64,000 nucleotides of DNA from Shinisaurus crocodilurus. Taxonomy: Eukaryota > Chordata > Lepidosauria > Squamata > Shinisauridae. The DNA lies in the NCBI GenBank assembly GCA_021292165.1, contig CM037876.1, positions 114,085,379 through 114,149,378 of the forward strand, read 5' to 3'. How positions within the stretch are numbered: the first letter of the stretch is position 1; each line of letters starts with the position of its first letter. A program made the translations under genes and the position numbers. The notes beneath the pieces are model-generated. The model ran no database searches and was not told the DNA's origin. It worked only from the letters and a program-made list of their open reading frames with translations. Below, piece after piece: positions 42,677-53,825 of the stretch.

Positions 42677-44643
42677 CAGCGTTGCCACTTTCTGGAAAGT
42701 CAGGGAAATTGTGATTAAGTTATACTCGCATCATGGATTTTTGAGATGCTGCTGCAAGAGGACAGTCTGCACTTGAGGCAGTTGGTGTAGAGAAGCGGCA
42801 GAATACAAGTGTAATGTAATAATACACACAAACTTCATAATATGATTATATGATTTTGAAAATCTTTATTGACTGATGGTTGTTATGAATCTGTATGTGA
42901 TAGCATTATTTTATTATGGAGAAGCTGACTGGTTTCCTTGCAACTGCGTAATTTTTGTGTTCAAACAAACTGGAATCCGTTTCCATTGATTTGAAGATGT
43001 GAATATTTTGACAGAGGTCAGCAAATTTTGGCTGGCTGGACTTAGTAGCCAGCTGTAAAGTCTAATTTTGCTACAGTTTGTCTCCCAGCAAGTGTACATG
43101 TCAAAAATGAACATTGTAGCACTTTGCAAAACCCACTTTGCAAGCGCTAGAAAAAAAGAGGAGGTATAGGAAGGACCCAGCAGCAGAATCGTTGGGGTTT
43201 TTGTGTGGTGCTCATGTGCCCATGGGCTGCCCTCACGTTTCCTGGTGTGGATAACTCAGGGGTGCATGACGTCCCCCCAAAAACCCAGGGATCATGTGGA
43301 AAGGGGTGTTTTGGGGTCCTCAATTACCATCCCTTTCCAGCAGGATCTCTGGGGCGTGGGGGGGGGTGATCACAAGTCCCAAGTGTCCCCTCAGTTTTGC
43401 CATTGACCCTGAGTTGCTAGCACCTCAGGGAGCAGCAAAACTTGGGGGGATTCTCAGTGCCAGGGATACATGAGTTTGACACTACTTTGACACATGTCAA
43501 ACCGAGCCCTCCCTCCTGTCAGTGGGAACCCCCTCCAGTTTTGAAGGTTTCCCCAATCCTAGCAGCAAGGGGCACTTGCAAAATGGGTGGGGGCACTAGG
43601 GACACCTGATCTCTCTCAAAGAAACCAGGGGATTGCGCTGCAAAAAGGGGGGAAAGCCCCTTTCTGCAGGCCGCGACCTTCCGGTGCTTTTCAAGGAGCT
43701 GCCATCTCCTTGCACAACGGGGAAATACTGAAGCCTGGGGTGGGTGCTTGCTGGATTTGGAACCTAGCCCAAGAACCCCCTCGCCCTAACCTGCCCTTCC
43801 CGATTTGCGCAAATCAGGCAGGTGAGGTTAAAAAAAAAATTTAATGAACGCAATTATTTGCATACATTATTGGTACAAACTTTTTTTAAAAGGGAAGTGA
43901 GACCATGCGCAGCCCCTCCAAGGTACCACGGGGGGTCCTTGGAGGGGCAACTTGTGGATGCCCCATGGGGAATGTGAAAGCGTCAGCAGGCTTTCGCAAT
44001 CTCCCCCAAAAAAGGTTAAAGAAAAAAAGTCAAGCTGTGTTGACCCCAAAATGGGTTGTGGTAGCAGCAGGGGGTGGGGGAAGCTTTTACCAGCTGCCCC
44101 AAAGTGCCGCTCAGGCACTTTTGGGATGCCTGGCAATGGCAGTCTCCCACTAGCCACTTGGCAAGTGCAGCAAGGGTTTTTTTGCCACTCTTGCCAAGCA
44201 GCTCACTTGTACCCAAGTTTGACCCATGATGGGTCATGTTATCTGGGTTCGGATAACATGGCAAGCCATCGTGGGTCAAGCAGACCCTACTACAAGCCAT
44301 GACTTGTCAGGGTGGCTTATAACCCAAGAATAAGCCACCCTGACAAACCCATCCCAGGTTCGCATGGCACGACAACGCACTGTGAATTATAAGCCACAGT
44401 GGGTTGTCGTGTCGTGCAAACCCAGTCTCAATGTTTAAAGAAGCTTATATTGAACCTCCTATCTTGACACACAAACAATTACCTTTCAGTACTTGTGTAG
44501 TTTTAAACCATTTAATAAAACTGTTGTTTAATGTAATGTAACCTATGAATACTTTTAACTTGGGGTTATTTTTGAATGGTGGTCAGGGAAATTGACAAAA
44601 GATGGTCAGGGAAATGGAAAATGAAATTTTAGTGGCAACCCTG
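42677..44643. mobile_element. Non-autonomous hAT-like element inside the CR1 copy
   Basis: Left terminus CAGCGTTGCCACTTTCTGGA with GTCAGGGAAATTG; right terminus reads, inverted, CAGGGTTGCCACTAAAATTT with TTTCCCTGACC. The 13-bp termini agree except one base. Inside there is no transposase, only GC-rich stretches and a nested palindromic repeat at 44215-44430. The exact target duplication cannot be seen. Confidence 0.75.
44215..44430. repeat. Nested palindromic repeat (CACGACAACCC family)
   Basis: AGGGTGGCTTATAACCCAAG and its inverted partner AATAAGCCACCCTG lie side by side, followed by GGTTCGCATGGCACGACAAC and GGGTTGTCGTGTCGTGCAAA. The same words occur near 14100-14165, 36000, 46822 and 53200, so it is a dispersed family. 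Confidence 0.6.
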
Positions 44644-45059
44644 AATGTAGAAATATAAGCCCTGCTCAAAAGGAACCAACATGGCTTCTGCAAAGGGATG
44701 TCCTGTCTCACTAACCTTTTAGAGTTCTTTGAGAGTATCAGTAAACATGTGGACAGAGGTGACCCATTAGACATTGTTTACTTCACCTTCCAAAAGGTTT
44801 TTGACAAAGTCCCTTACCAAAGACTCCTGAGCAAACTCAGCAGTCATGGAATAAAAGGAGAGGTCCTCTTATGGAGAACTGATTAAAAACAATGCAGGGA
44901 GTAGGTGTAAATGGTGAATTTCCACAATGCAGGGATGTAAATGGTGGGGTCCCACAGGGAACTGTATTAGGACAGTGCTTTTTAACTTGTTCATAAATTA
45001 TCTGGAATTAGGAGTGAACAGTGAGGTGCCAAATTTGCTGACTAGGGTGATTAAAACTG

Positions 45060-45640
45060 TTGAGACTTGAAAAAGATACTAGGAGAGGATATATTGTGGA
45101 GTAATATCCTTCCTATCTCACGTTAGTGAGATCAGCAGAGTAGAGTCCCTTTCCAGCTTAAAAGAAGCTTAGATTCGGCTAGTGTTAGCCAGTTAGCATT
45201 TGGTAATCCAGGATGCTTTAAGGCAGACTGGATTTCCCTGGTTTTGCCCCCTTTTCTCTCCCTCAGAACATAATCAGAGACACAGTCTTGTAAAAGTAAA
45301 AAGTAACATTTACTCACTCAGATTATGCAGTTTCATTCAGGCAGGCTTAAAAGGCGTTTCTTACAATTGGTTACAAGTTCATTTGGAAATACTTGGGGTC
45401 TGAACTTGTGGAGTTCAGACCAGCAACTCTGGCTACATGCTGCTACAAGGACCACGTGGAGACAACAACCTGGTGGTGCCACGCTCACTAGAGTCTGAAC
45501 AGAAAGAGGAAGAAGCTGGGAGCAACGCCCACTTCCTGTTCAGGCTGTTAATAATTCAATGAGTACCTTCTAGGAAAACCACCCTAGAAGGTATCAGTGA
45601 TCTTAACCATTTCACCCAATTACCTGGTGAAACATTAGCC
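45060..45640. other. Unassigned insertion within the CR1 copy
   Basis: The CR1 reading stops near 45060 and resumes near 45640. The sequence between matches no family I know; CCTTCTAGGAAAACCACCCTAGAAGG near 45568 is a small hairpin. It could be a solo LTR but clear TG/CA ends were not found. Confidence 0.35.
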
Positions 45641-46398
45641 ATAGGTTTTGACTGCATAGGTTTTGAGCTCCAAAAAGATCCCTCCAAACTTGAGGAATTG
45701 ACATTAAAATGGCAAATGTAGTTCAATGTAAACAAGTGTAAAGTGATGTGCATTGGGAGGGAAATCCTGACTTTACATATATGCTGATAGGATCAGAGCT
45801 AGTGGTGACTGACCATGAAAGAGATCTTGGAATTGTGGTGGACAGCTTAATGAAAATGGATATCCAGTGTGAAAAAGGCAAATTCCATGTTTGCATAATT
45901 AGGAAAGGAACCGAAAATAAAACTGCCAACATCATGCTGTCCTTATACAAATCTATGCTGTCCTTATACAAATCTATGGTGCAACCACACTTAGAATACT
46001 GTGTACAGGTCTAGTCACTACACCTCAAAAAGGATATTGTAGAGTTGGGAAAGGTGCAAAAAAGGAAACCAAAATGATCAAGGGGTTGGAGCAACTCCCC
46101 TATGAGGAAACGTTACAGTGAAAAGGTCTGCTTAGCGCCTTAGAAAGATGACAAGTAAGGTTTGATTATGCATGGTGCGGAGAATGTGGATAGGGAGACA
46201 TTTTTTCTCTCATAATACCAGAGCCCGGGGTCATCCTGATTGGTGGGAGATTCAGGACAGATAAAAAGAAGTGTTCCTTCAAACATAGCCAAACTATGGA
46301 ATATGCTGCTGCAAGGTTTAGTGATAGCCACCAATTTGGATGGCTTTAAAATGTGATTAGACAATTCATAGGGGATAAGGCTATTAGCAGGAACGGTG

Positions 46399-46795
46399 CA
46401 GGGCTGTTTGGCGCCCTAGGCCAAATTATATTTAGCGCCCCCCCCTCGTGCTGTGGGGGGGGGCTCTGGAGCAAAGCAGCCCTGCTCTGCAACCCCGAGC
46501 CGCCGCCACCACCCCCGCCCCCGCTGCTGCTGCCGCTGCCGCCTCCTCCGACGCGATGGGACCCCCGCGCTTTACGACGGGAAGGTAGGTAGGTGGTTGG
46601 CGGGCGTGCAGGCGCGTGCGCGGGGGGGGGAGGTGTGGCGGCGGCGGCCAGCAAGCGGGCGGGGAGGCGCGGCGGAGGCGGCAGGCAGGGCAGGAGCGCG
46701 CCGGAGGCGAGGAAGGGGCGCAGAAACTCTGCGCCCTCTTCCGCCACGCGCCCTAGGCAGCCGCCTGGGTCTGCCTAGCGGTAGCGCCGGCCCTG
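46399..46795. mobile_element. CAGGGCCGG-type hAT MITE, copy 2, GC-rich
   Basis: From CAGGGCTGTTTGGCGCCCTA to GGTAGCGCCGGCCCTG. Ends match the 35598-35763 MITE (TAGGCAGCCGCCT, GCGCCGGCCCTG). The interior is extremely GC-rich with CCGCCGCCACC and GGCGGCGGC tracts. ORFs on both strands here are artefacts of composition. Confidence 0.75.
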
Positions 46796-46821
46796 GTCAT
46801 TAGACAGATACAGTTATCATT

Positions 46822-47007
46822 GACCTGGTTCGCATGTAACAACAACCCATAGGTTTAAAAACCAATCGGCTGTTGTGCAGAAGCACACCCACCTCTTCCA
46901 TTTTCTGGAGCATGACCTGTGAACCCGGACCACAGTGTGCCTGCTCATGCACGACAACCCATCAATTTTTTAACCAATGGGTTGTTGTTATGTGCCAACA
47001 GGCCCAG
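46822..47007. mobile_element. MITE with ACAACAACCCAT inverted termini
   Basis: ACCTGGTTCGCATGTAACAA followed by CAACCCAT at the left is matched by CAATGGGTTGTTGTTATGTG and CCAACAGGCCC at the right. This is a clear member of the CACGACAACCC dispersed family with recognisable ends. Confidence 0.65.
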
Positions 47008-47573
47008 TGACTACTAGTCATGATGGCTATATGCTACCTCTAGTATCAAAGGCAGTATGCTTTTTTATACCAGTTGCTAGGGAACACAAGCGGGAGGGTG
47101 CTGTTGCACTTATGTCCTGCTTGTGGGTTTCCCACAGGCAGCTGGTTGGCCACTGTGTGAACAGAATGCTAGACTAGATAGACCACTGGTCTGATCTAGC
47201 ATTCCTCTTCTTAAGTTTTTTTGAGAAAAGAAAAAGAGCCTGGCAAAGGGCTCTTCCCACTTCACAAATCTCTCCCTATTAGGTTGCCTCGCAGGGGGCC
47301 AGGAGGATGGCTGTTCGCAAGTTTTTTTCCTGCAGCAGCTTTCTTAATACAGGCAGCTTTCATTCCCAGTTTTGTAACCCCATGGCCTGCCTTTGGGATG
47401 TTCTGGGTGGTCTTTTGAGGTATGCACCTATACTGACAACTTCCTGAGCCACTGTTAAAATACAGAGCAGAGGAAATGAATGAACAGGCTGCTGAGATAC
47501 GCCCCCGCTTGGGAGATATAACTTGTCCACGTTTGTTTTACTGAAATTGCATGCAAAGCAATCCTTGATTGTT
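47008..47573. other. LRP6 intron, no gene
   Basis: About 47110-47210 resembles the tail of another CR1/L2 type repeat (GTTGGCCACTGTGTGAACAG and TCTGATCTAGCATTCC). Nothing else recognised. Confidence 0.45.
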
Positions 47574-48840
47574 TAGAATCATAGAAAAGTAGAGTTGGAC
47601 TTGATGGCTACAAGGCCATCGAGTCCAACCCCCTGCTCAATGCAGGAATCCAGGTCAAAGCATCCCTGACAGATGGCTGTCCAGCTGCACCTTGAATGCC
47701 TCTAGAGTGGGAGAGCCCACCACCTCCCTAGGTAGTTGATTCCATTGTCTTATTGCTCTGACAGTCAGGAAATTTTTCCTGATGTTTAGGTGGAATCTAG
47801 GTTCCCATAACTTGAGCCCATTATTCCGTGTCCTGCAAACTGGGATGATCGAGAAGAGATCCTGGCCCTCCTCTGTGTGACATCCCTTCAAGTACTGGAA
47901 GAGTACGATCATATCTCCCCTCAGTCTCCTCTTCTGAAGGCTAAACATGCCCAGTTCTTTCAGTCTCTCCTCATAGGGCCTTGTTTCCAGTCCCTTTATC
48001 ATCCCTGTTGCCCGCCTCTGAACCCTCTCCAGTTTGTCTACATCCTTCTTAAAGTGAGGTGCCCAGAACTGGACGCAGTACTCAAGATGGGGCCTAACCA
48101 GTGCTGAGTAAAGGGGAATTATCACTTCCCGCGATTTGGAAGCTATACTTCTATTAATGCAGCCCGAAATAGCATTTGCCTTCTTTGCAGCCACATCATA
48201 TTGCTGGCTCATACTCAGTTTGTGATCCACCACAATTCCAAGATCCTTCTCACTCATAATATTGTTGAGCCAAGTGTCCCCCATCCTGTAACTGTGCAGT
48301 TGGTTTCTTTTTCCTAGGTGCAGCACTTGGCATTTATCCCTATTAAATTTCATTCTGTTGTTTTCGGCCCAGCGCTCCAGCCTATCGAGGTCGCTTTGAA
48401 TTTTGTTTCTGTCTTCCAGAGTATTAGCTGTTTCACCCAACTTTGTGTCATCTGCAAATTTGATAAGCATTCCCTGTACCTCCTCATCCAAGTCATTAAT
48501 AAAAATGTTGAAGAGCACTGGGCCCAGGACCGAGCCCTGTGGTACCCCGCTCGTTACCTCTCCCCAGTTTGAGAAGGAACCATTCATAAGCACTCTTTGA
48601 GTCTGATTCTGTAGCCAATTGTGGATCCACCTGATAGTTGTTCCATCTAGCCCACTTTTAGCTAGCATGCTAATCAGGATATCATGAGGCACTTTGTCGA
48701 AAGCTTTGCTGAAGTCCAGATATATGATGTCCACAGCATTCCCACAGTCCACAAGGGAGGTTACCCGATCAAAAAATGAGATCAGATTAGTCTGGCAGGA
48801 TTTGTTCTTGACAAATCCATGCTGGCTTCTAGTAATCACT
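47574..48840 (-). mobile_element. 5'-truncated CR1 LINE with intact 3' end
   Basis: The minus-strand copy ends (3') at about 47574 with a TCTATGATTCT-type terminus characteristic of CR1. The segment 47580-47650 contains GCAGGGGGTTGGACTCGATG and CAAGTCCAACTCTA, matching the tail of the 5S-SINEs in this window. The 5' end stops inside RT at about 48840. It is antisense to LRP6. Confidence 0.9.
47655..48839 (-). CDS. CR1 ORF2 C-terminal part: reverse transcriptase, 394 aa, uninterrupted
   Basis: Uninterrupted frame with RT motifs QHGFVKNKSCQTNLISFFD, IIYLDFSKAFDKVPHDIL, SGVPQGSVLGPVLFNIFIN and LIKFADDTKLGET (FADD catalytic motif), then the C-terminal CR1 domain HLGKRNQLHSYRMG, EKDLGIVVDHKLSMSQQYDV, SALVRPHLEYCVQFWAPHFK, QRRATGMIKGLETRPYEERL and NQLPREVVGSPTLEAFK. 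The endonuclease and N-terminal RT part are missing, so it cannot act alone. The lack of stops or frameshifts indicates a recent copy. The first methionine is internal to RT and is not a natural start. Confidence 0.9.
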   Translation of the reverse strand: MITRSQHGFVKNKSCQTNLISFFDRVTSLVDCGNAVDIIYLDFSKAFDKVPHDILISMLAKSGLDGTTIRWIHNWLQNQTQRVLMNGSFSNWGEVTSGVPQGSVLGPVLFNIFINDLDEEVQGMLIKFADDTKLGETANTLEDRNKIQSDLDRLERWAENNRMKFNRDKCQVLHLGKRNQLHSYRMGDTWLNNIMSEKDLGIVVDHKLSMSQQYDVAAKKANAISGCINRSIASKSREVIIPLYSALVRPHLEYCVQFWAPHFKKDVDKLERVQRRATGMIKGLETRPYEERLKELGMFSLQKRRLRGDMIVLFQYLKGCHTEEGQDLFSIIPVCRTRNNGLKLWEPRFHLNIRKNFLTVRAIRQWNQLPREVVGSPTLEAFKVQLDSHLSGML

Positions 48841-48961
48841 GCATTGTTTTCAAGGTGTTTGCTTGTTTATTTGTTTTTTGTATCTGTTTAACGAAGGGCT
48901 GCATTATGGAGGCTATATGTGGCACTGTCTTTATTTTTCGTTTAACCCTAAAAGTCACTAG

Positions 48962-49063
48962 TTGGCCTACAACTCCCAGCATGCCCCAGCCAGTGTAGCT
49001 GGCTGGGGCATGCTGGGAGTTGTAGGCCAAAAACATCTGGGGACCCAAGGTTGGAGAACACTG
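48962..49063. mobile_element. Fold-back hAT-like MITE, family A, copy 5 (left-truncated)
   Basis: TTGGCCTACAACTCCCAGCA and its inverted arm are intact, and the right end GGTTGGAGAACACTG is complete. The left ~25 bp are missing. Confidence 0.8.
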
Positions 49064-49085
49064 CTTTAGCATATTGCTGCTTTGA

Positions 49086-49403
<318 letters not shown>

Positions 49404-49777
49404 GAGACTCCCTCCCTCCTTTGACTGCCTCCAACTCACCAGTGTGCATACTGATTGCCCCTATCAAGAGGGGGGAGGACGTGTGGCGGGGTACGGCGTG
49501 TACAGTTAAAATGTATTAAATGGGGTGCGGGTGGGGACACTAGAGGTAACTTGTACAGAAAGGGGTGGGGATAAAAACGGTTATTTATATATTTTCTTAA
49601 AACAGAGTTTGCTGCTTTGTGCCATAAGAATTTTTTAAAAATTTGTATACAAAGGGTTTTTTTTTTTATTTTTCCAAATGGAACACAAGAAGATGCCTTA
49701 AATCAGTGAAGTGACTGAGCACATAGGGGAATGGAAGGACCAGGGTGTGTCGCTGTTCAATGAGCCAAATACCAAAA

Positions 49778-49783
49778 AATAAA
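49778..49783 (+). promoter_or_regulatory. Candidate proximal polyadenylation signal AATAAA
   Basis: AATAAA in ACCAAAAAATAAAAAGAAAG, 375 bp after the stop. No clear GT-rich downstream element, so use is uncertain. Confidence 0.35.
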
Positions 49784-52365
49784 AAGAAAGCTTTTTAACA
49801 AGGAAAAGAATGAAACAGCATCTATAAATAACCTCTTGCATTTTTAACTCTCATGGGCCAGCAATTCAAATTAAACTTGAAGAAAACTGTCAGATAGATA
49901 ACTAGCAGTACACAAAGGGCTTTATTTACTACAAGAATACAGCTATCATCACATCAGTGAAAACAGTTGCATTTACACACTTTCAAAAATTCATCTTTTG
50001 TTTAATTCAAATTGTCTGAAGTAATTCAGTTGCACCATTTTTGCAGCTCTTTGTTCCTTTCTGGAAGTTAAATCATTTTGTTTAAGGCTGTGAGTTTTTA
50101 ATTTTTACTTTGTGGGGCTGTTCGCTTGGGCCTCAGTATTTCCCCTTGTTAAGATAGGGAGGGGACCCAACTGGGACTTGCAGTCTGCAGACTCCTTCCC
50201 TGTTTTATCTTGGAGGGTCAGGAAGATCCTGCATGCAAATAAATGTGGGTCTCCTGATGTCTTTGTTACCTTCTGTCTGCAGGGGGAGAAGCAGATGAGG
50301 GAGTGCACAAACCTGAGGCCCGCTCCCTGCCTCAGGAAGTAAAATCCCATGGGGGGTGGGGAGTAAAGAATGTACAGGCCCTTTGTGAGGATGTAAGTAT
50401 GTGTATGCATGTGAAGGTGAGAAAGAAGTCTTTTTTTCTGCCAGTACAATAGGATTATGTTCTCCTACCAGGTCAGTGCTATTTCCATGATAGTGACAAG
50501 GGTAATTAAACCTGAATAACTTTTCCTCCCAGCTCTTCAAAACGTTTCAGTGCCCAAAAAAGTTGTCATATTTTTATACCGCATAATAATAAATAATAAT
50601 ATAGATGTCATATTTATAAACTATAAAATTTAACTTTGAATTATTAGTTTAATGTAAATGAAATCTTATATTCTTGCAATACTTTCAGTGTATAATAATT
50701 ATCACAGTATACAATTCATATATATTAAAATACTATTTTTCTTTATTAGGAAGCATTTAAACTTTTTTTGAGTCAGGATGCTTTCTGAACACCTTGGAAA
50801 TACTTCTTCCTGTTGGTGCAATGTTGATGATATTCAATAAGCCAGTCTTAGCAATATGACTTCAAGTATGACTTCAACATGCTGCTTCCTCTTAGGTGGC
50901 AAAACTTCCATTCTTAAGTCCAAACCACTGTGAATGTCAGTTTTTAAAGTTATTCTTTGCCAAAGTATTTTGTTAACATTATGTATTTTGTTTCATCTTG
51001 TCTATAACCCTTCACTGATTTGAAAGGGATGCCAGGTTTTCATTTCTGAGAGCCAATACATGAAAATCTGGAGCATACAGCTTTTTTGCTGTTTAGGCAA
51101 TGAGCATCTAAGTCTTTGATGGAGACTTTCCTGAGATTCAGCCTTTGGAAATTACAGCTATCATGAAAGCTGGCACAGAGAGAGAGCCTTCAACCAGAAA
51201 TTGGGGGGGGGGGGTCAGTATTGTTACACTGATTCTACATGAATCTCAGGAAATTGTATTGCCTTCACTAAGAGCTGCTTCAATTATTATGTTGCAATCG
51301 GGTGTTGCTAGGCAATTGAAAGATTCAGGCCCCAGGCCCATAGGACACAAATCTGCATAAAATTTGCATATGCTTATATATAGATATAGATATATCCATG
51401 CGCACATTAAGAAATAATTACTAGGATTTATTTACACTTCACAGAAAGCAAAGCCAGCCATTTAAGACAATTTTACCCTTAAGCACAGCCTAGAAATACT
51501 TTTTAAATAAGTAAAATCCTAATCACCTCAAATAAAATAAATTCTTCGCTTAAGTTGCTTCCTGCCCCAGATAATCCAGATCAGTAGTTCCTCTTCAGTT
51601 ACAGTTAAGTTGCAATCTGTTCCCCCACCCACTTTTTCTTTCCCTCTCGGAGGAAAATCGCCCCCACCCTGTGCAATTCAATTTAGAAGAAAAGCTTCTG
51701 TTGGCACCAATGGAAGTCTCTCCCCCCCCCCCCCCCGCTAAATTTATGGTGAGGTGGTGGTGTTCCAGTCTGTAGGGAGGGGAAGGTTAACCCTTCCCAG
51801 CTACAATTCTTGAAAATTGTCCCCTGCATGCAATTAAGGTAAAAGAAGATCTATTCCATTGGCATCAATGGACACTCAGGGCTTTAAGAAATAGATCTGG
51901 GGCAGGGACCCAGGCCTAGCAATGCCCCTGGTGGCAATTCTATTAGCTGTGGTTGCACCTGCATTACAGCATTATTTACTGAATGAAATATACAATGAAT
52001 AAAATTGAGGTGGATGTCTTCAAGCAATTGGACAGACCGTAGGCATACAGGGGGCAGTTGCAATTGACTACACCTCAGTAGATACCAGTGTAGCAACAGC
52101 AGCCATAATTGCTACATACAGTATGAAGCAGTTCTTACCTTGTTTCCTTACCAGTCTCAGTTTTTCAGGCTCCAAACATGCCCAACTTTTGAATCCACAT
52201 TTTGAGGAATTTTTTTTGCTAACTTGTGCACTGTTACATTTCAGTTGTTGGATGCTTACTTTTTCTTCAACTCCATGAGTGATCATGGCATTTGGTAATC
52301 TAATGGAGATAAACTGTGTGCCTAAAGATGCCCAAAAATGTTTTAAAGGAAGCCTGTCTTTGTAT

Positions 52366-52454
52366 CCCAATCCTAAGTGCATTGAATTGGAAGTAAACTT
52401 TATTGAGTTTAATGAAATTTACTTCCAAATGAATGTGTGTCAGGATTGCAGCCC
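52366..52454. mobile_element. Short palindromic MITE, diverged relative of 41090-41178
   Basis: CCAATCCTAAGTGCATTGAA and GGAAGTAAACTTTATTGAG pair with ATTTACTTCCAAATGAATG and CAGGATTGCAGC. It lies within the presumed 3' UTR. Confidence 0.6.
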
Positions 52455-53199
52455 AAAATTTGAAATTATTCTCAGGCTTTGTTCCAAAGGCTGGCTTGTG
52501 CAACATTTGCAAAAGTGTTGGATAACAGGAGCTTCATTTCAGATACTTGAAGTTCTGTAGTCCATTTGGCTCTTTCGACAGGAAAGAATTCTGTGGGGTC
52601 TCCTGGAAAATGGATATCTTGTAAACAGTAAGGAATGTTTACCCATAATACCCAGTGTGTGAAGAATATTGGAGGTTGAACAGATGCTGAAGTGCTGTTG
52701 GGAAGTGACTCCTTAGTGTTATTTACACCATTCTGACTGGGAGTTATTATGTATAAACTTGCACTGGGGAATTCAGAATATTTCATTTCTTTAACTCAAT
52801 CCAAACACTTATGCTGCGTTGGCAACAATCTTTTCTTCTTGCAAAGTGTGTGTTTGTGCCAATTTTTGTTATGAGGTGGTTGAGCTTATGCCATGGTATC
52901 TTCTTTCTGTGACAGAACCAGGGTCCCTTGCCTCCTATGCAGATTCATTTAGAAGAATTAGTTCTTTGTTTTTGGATGATAGACAGCTATCAATTTCAGG
53001 GGTGCATACAAGGCAAATCCTGGAAAGAAAGCCGCTAACATTGCCTTATGCAAGGTTAAGTTACTGTTGAGGAGGAGCAGGTATACTAAGCTTCCTCCAC
53101 CATTAATATAATGAAACGGTGACTTGCACCGTAGGGTTGAATTGCACAATTTCACCCACCCCTGTAGAATGCCAACTCTCCCTTTTCCTGTGATTTAAC

Positions 53200-53440
53200 A
53201 GGCCTGTTCACACATCATGCTAAGCCACCAGGCTTATTTAACCCCTGGGGCTTAGTAGCGTGTGCGAGTGGCCATTTCGATTATTCAGCCCATGACCATG
53301 GCTCATCATGCCGTGCGAACCTCATGAGGGTGGGCTGTTGGCGTGGTTAACAAGCCACCCAGAAACCATGGTCTGTTTTCAGGGTTTGCATGACACGACA
53401 AGCCACGGCTGTGGCCTGAACAGGTAAACTGGCACCCACT
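53200..53440. repeat. CACGACAAGCCAC-type palindromic MITE
   Basis: GGCCTGTTCACACATCATGC at the left and GCATGACACGACAAGCCACG with GTGGCCTGAACAGG at the right form inverted termini. GTGGTTAACAAGCCACCC is internal. Same family as 44215 and 46822. Confidence 0.55.
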
Positions 53441-53689
53441 AGTGTCAATCTTATTAGTTGAGGTATTAATGTTGCAGATGCAATGGCTCATTGTGGCTTA
53501 AATAAGCCACAGTGAGCTGCAGTGATCTTTGTGGATGCACTCACAATTTTTTATTATGCCTAATGTGTTTTTGCCCATAACATACTCTTCATCAGAGGCT
53601 ATGGTCACTTCTCATCCACCAAATGAGGAGTTACTTTCTCTTGAGAACACTAATAGCGAAGGTAGCCACATTGGCCAAGAGAAAAATGC

Positions 53690-53825
53690 TAATAGTCATG
53701 TTAGCGTAATACTTTTATTAGGTCAACTCAAAGGACACAAAATACTGTACAAGAACTTGAAAGCTTGCACAGTATTTTGTGACCTTTAAGTTGGCATAAT
53801 AAAGGTATTATGCTAATATGGACTT
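53690..53825. repeat. Penelope-type terminus hairpin
   Basis: TTAGCGTAATACTTTTATTA and GGACACAAAATACTGTACAAG pair with CAGTATTTTGTGACCTTTAAG and AATAAAGGTATTATGCTAATA around a short loop near 53752. The words match the pair at 35350-35835. Confidence 0.65.

Larger units (their letters stand above)
41540..46370 (+). pseudogene. CR1-type LINE broken by several insertions
   Basis: Three separated parts form one LINE. 41540-42176 encodes the region before RT (KCTKTIRDAKKHSEEHMANN and ANNKEFFKYIRSRKP) and the start of RT. 42640-42676 continues with ESIIDDKISKQY. 44644-46370 holds KGMSCLTNLLEFFESISKHV, DIVYFTFQKVFDKVPYQRLL, then VNKCKVMCIGRE, VTDHERDLGIVVDSLMKMD and CKSMVQPHLEYCVQV-like residues, and the C-terminal HNTRARGHP region. 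Between them lie a GC-rich MITE (42183-42635), a 1.97-kb hAT element (42677-44643) and an unassigned insertion near 45060-45640. Frameshifts and stops abound, so this is old. Confidence 0.8.

Noticed and set aside
46346..46803. Pro/Arg/Gly-rich ORFs on both strands resembling a CpG-island first exon.
   Set aside because: The region is bounded by CAGGGC...GCCCTG MITE ends and lies inside an intron; no promoter or splice evidence.
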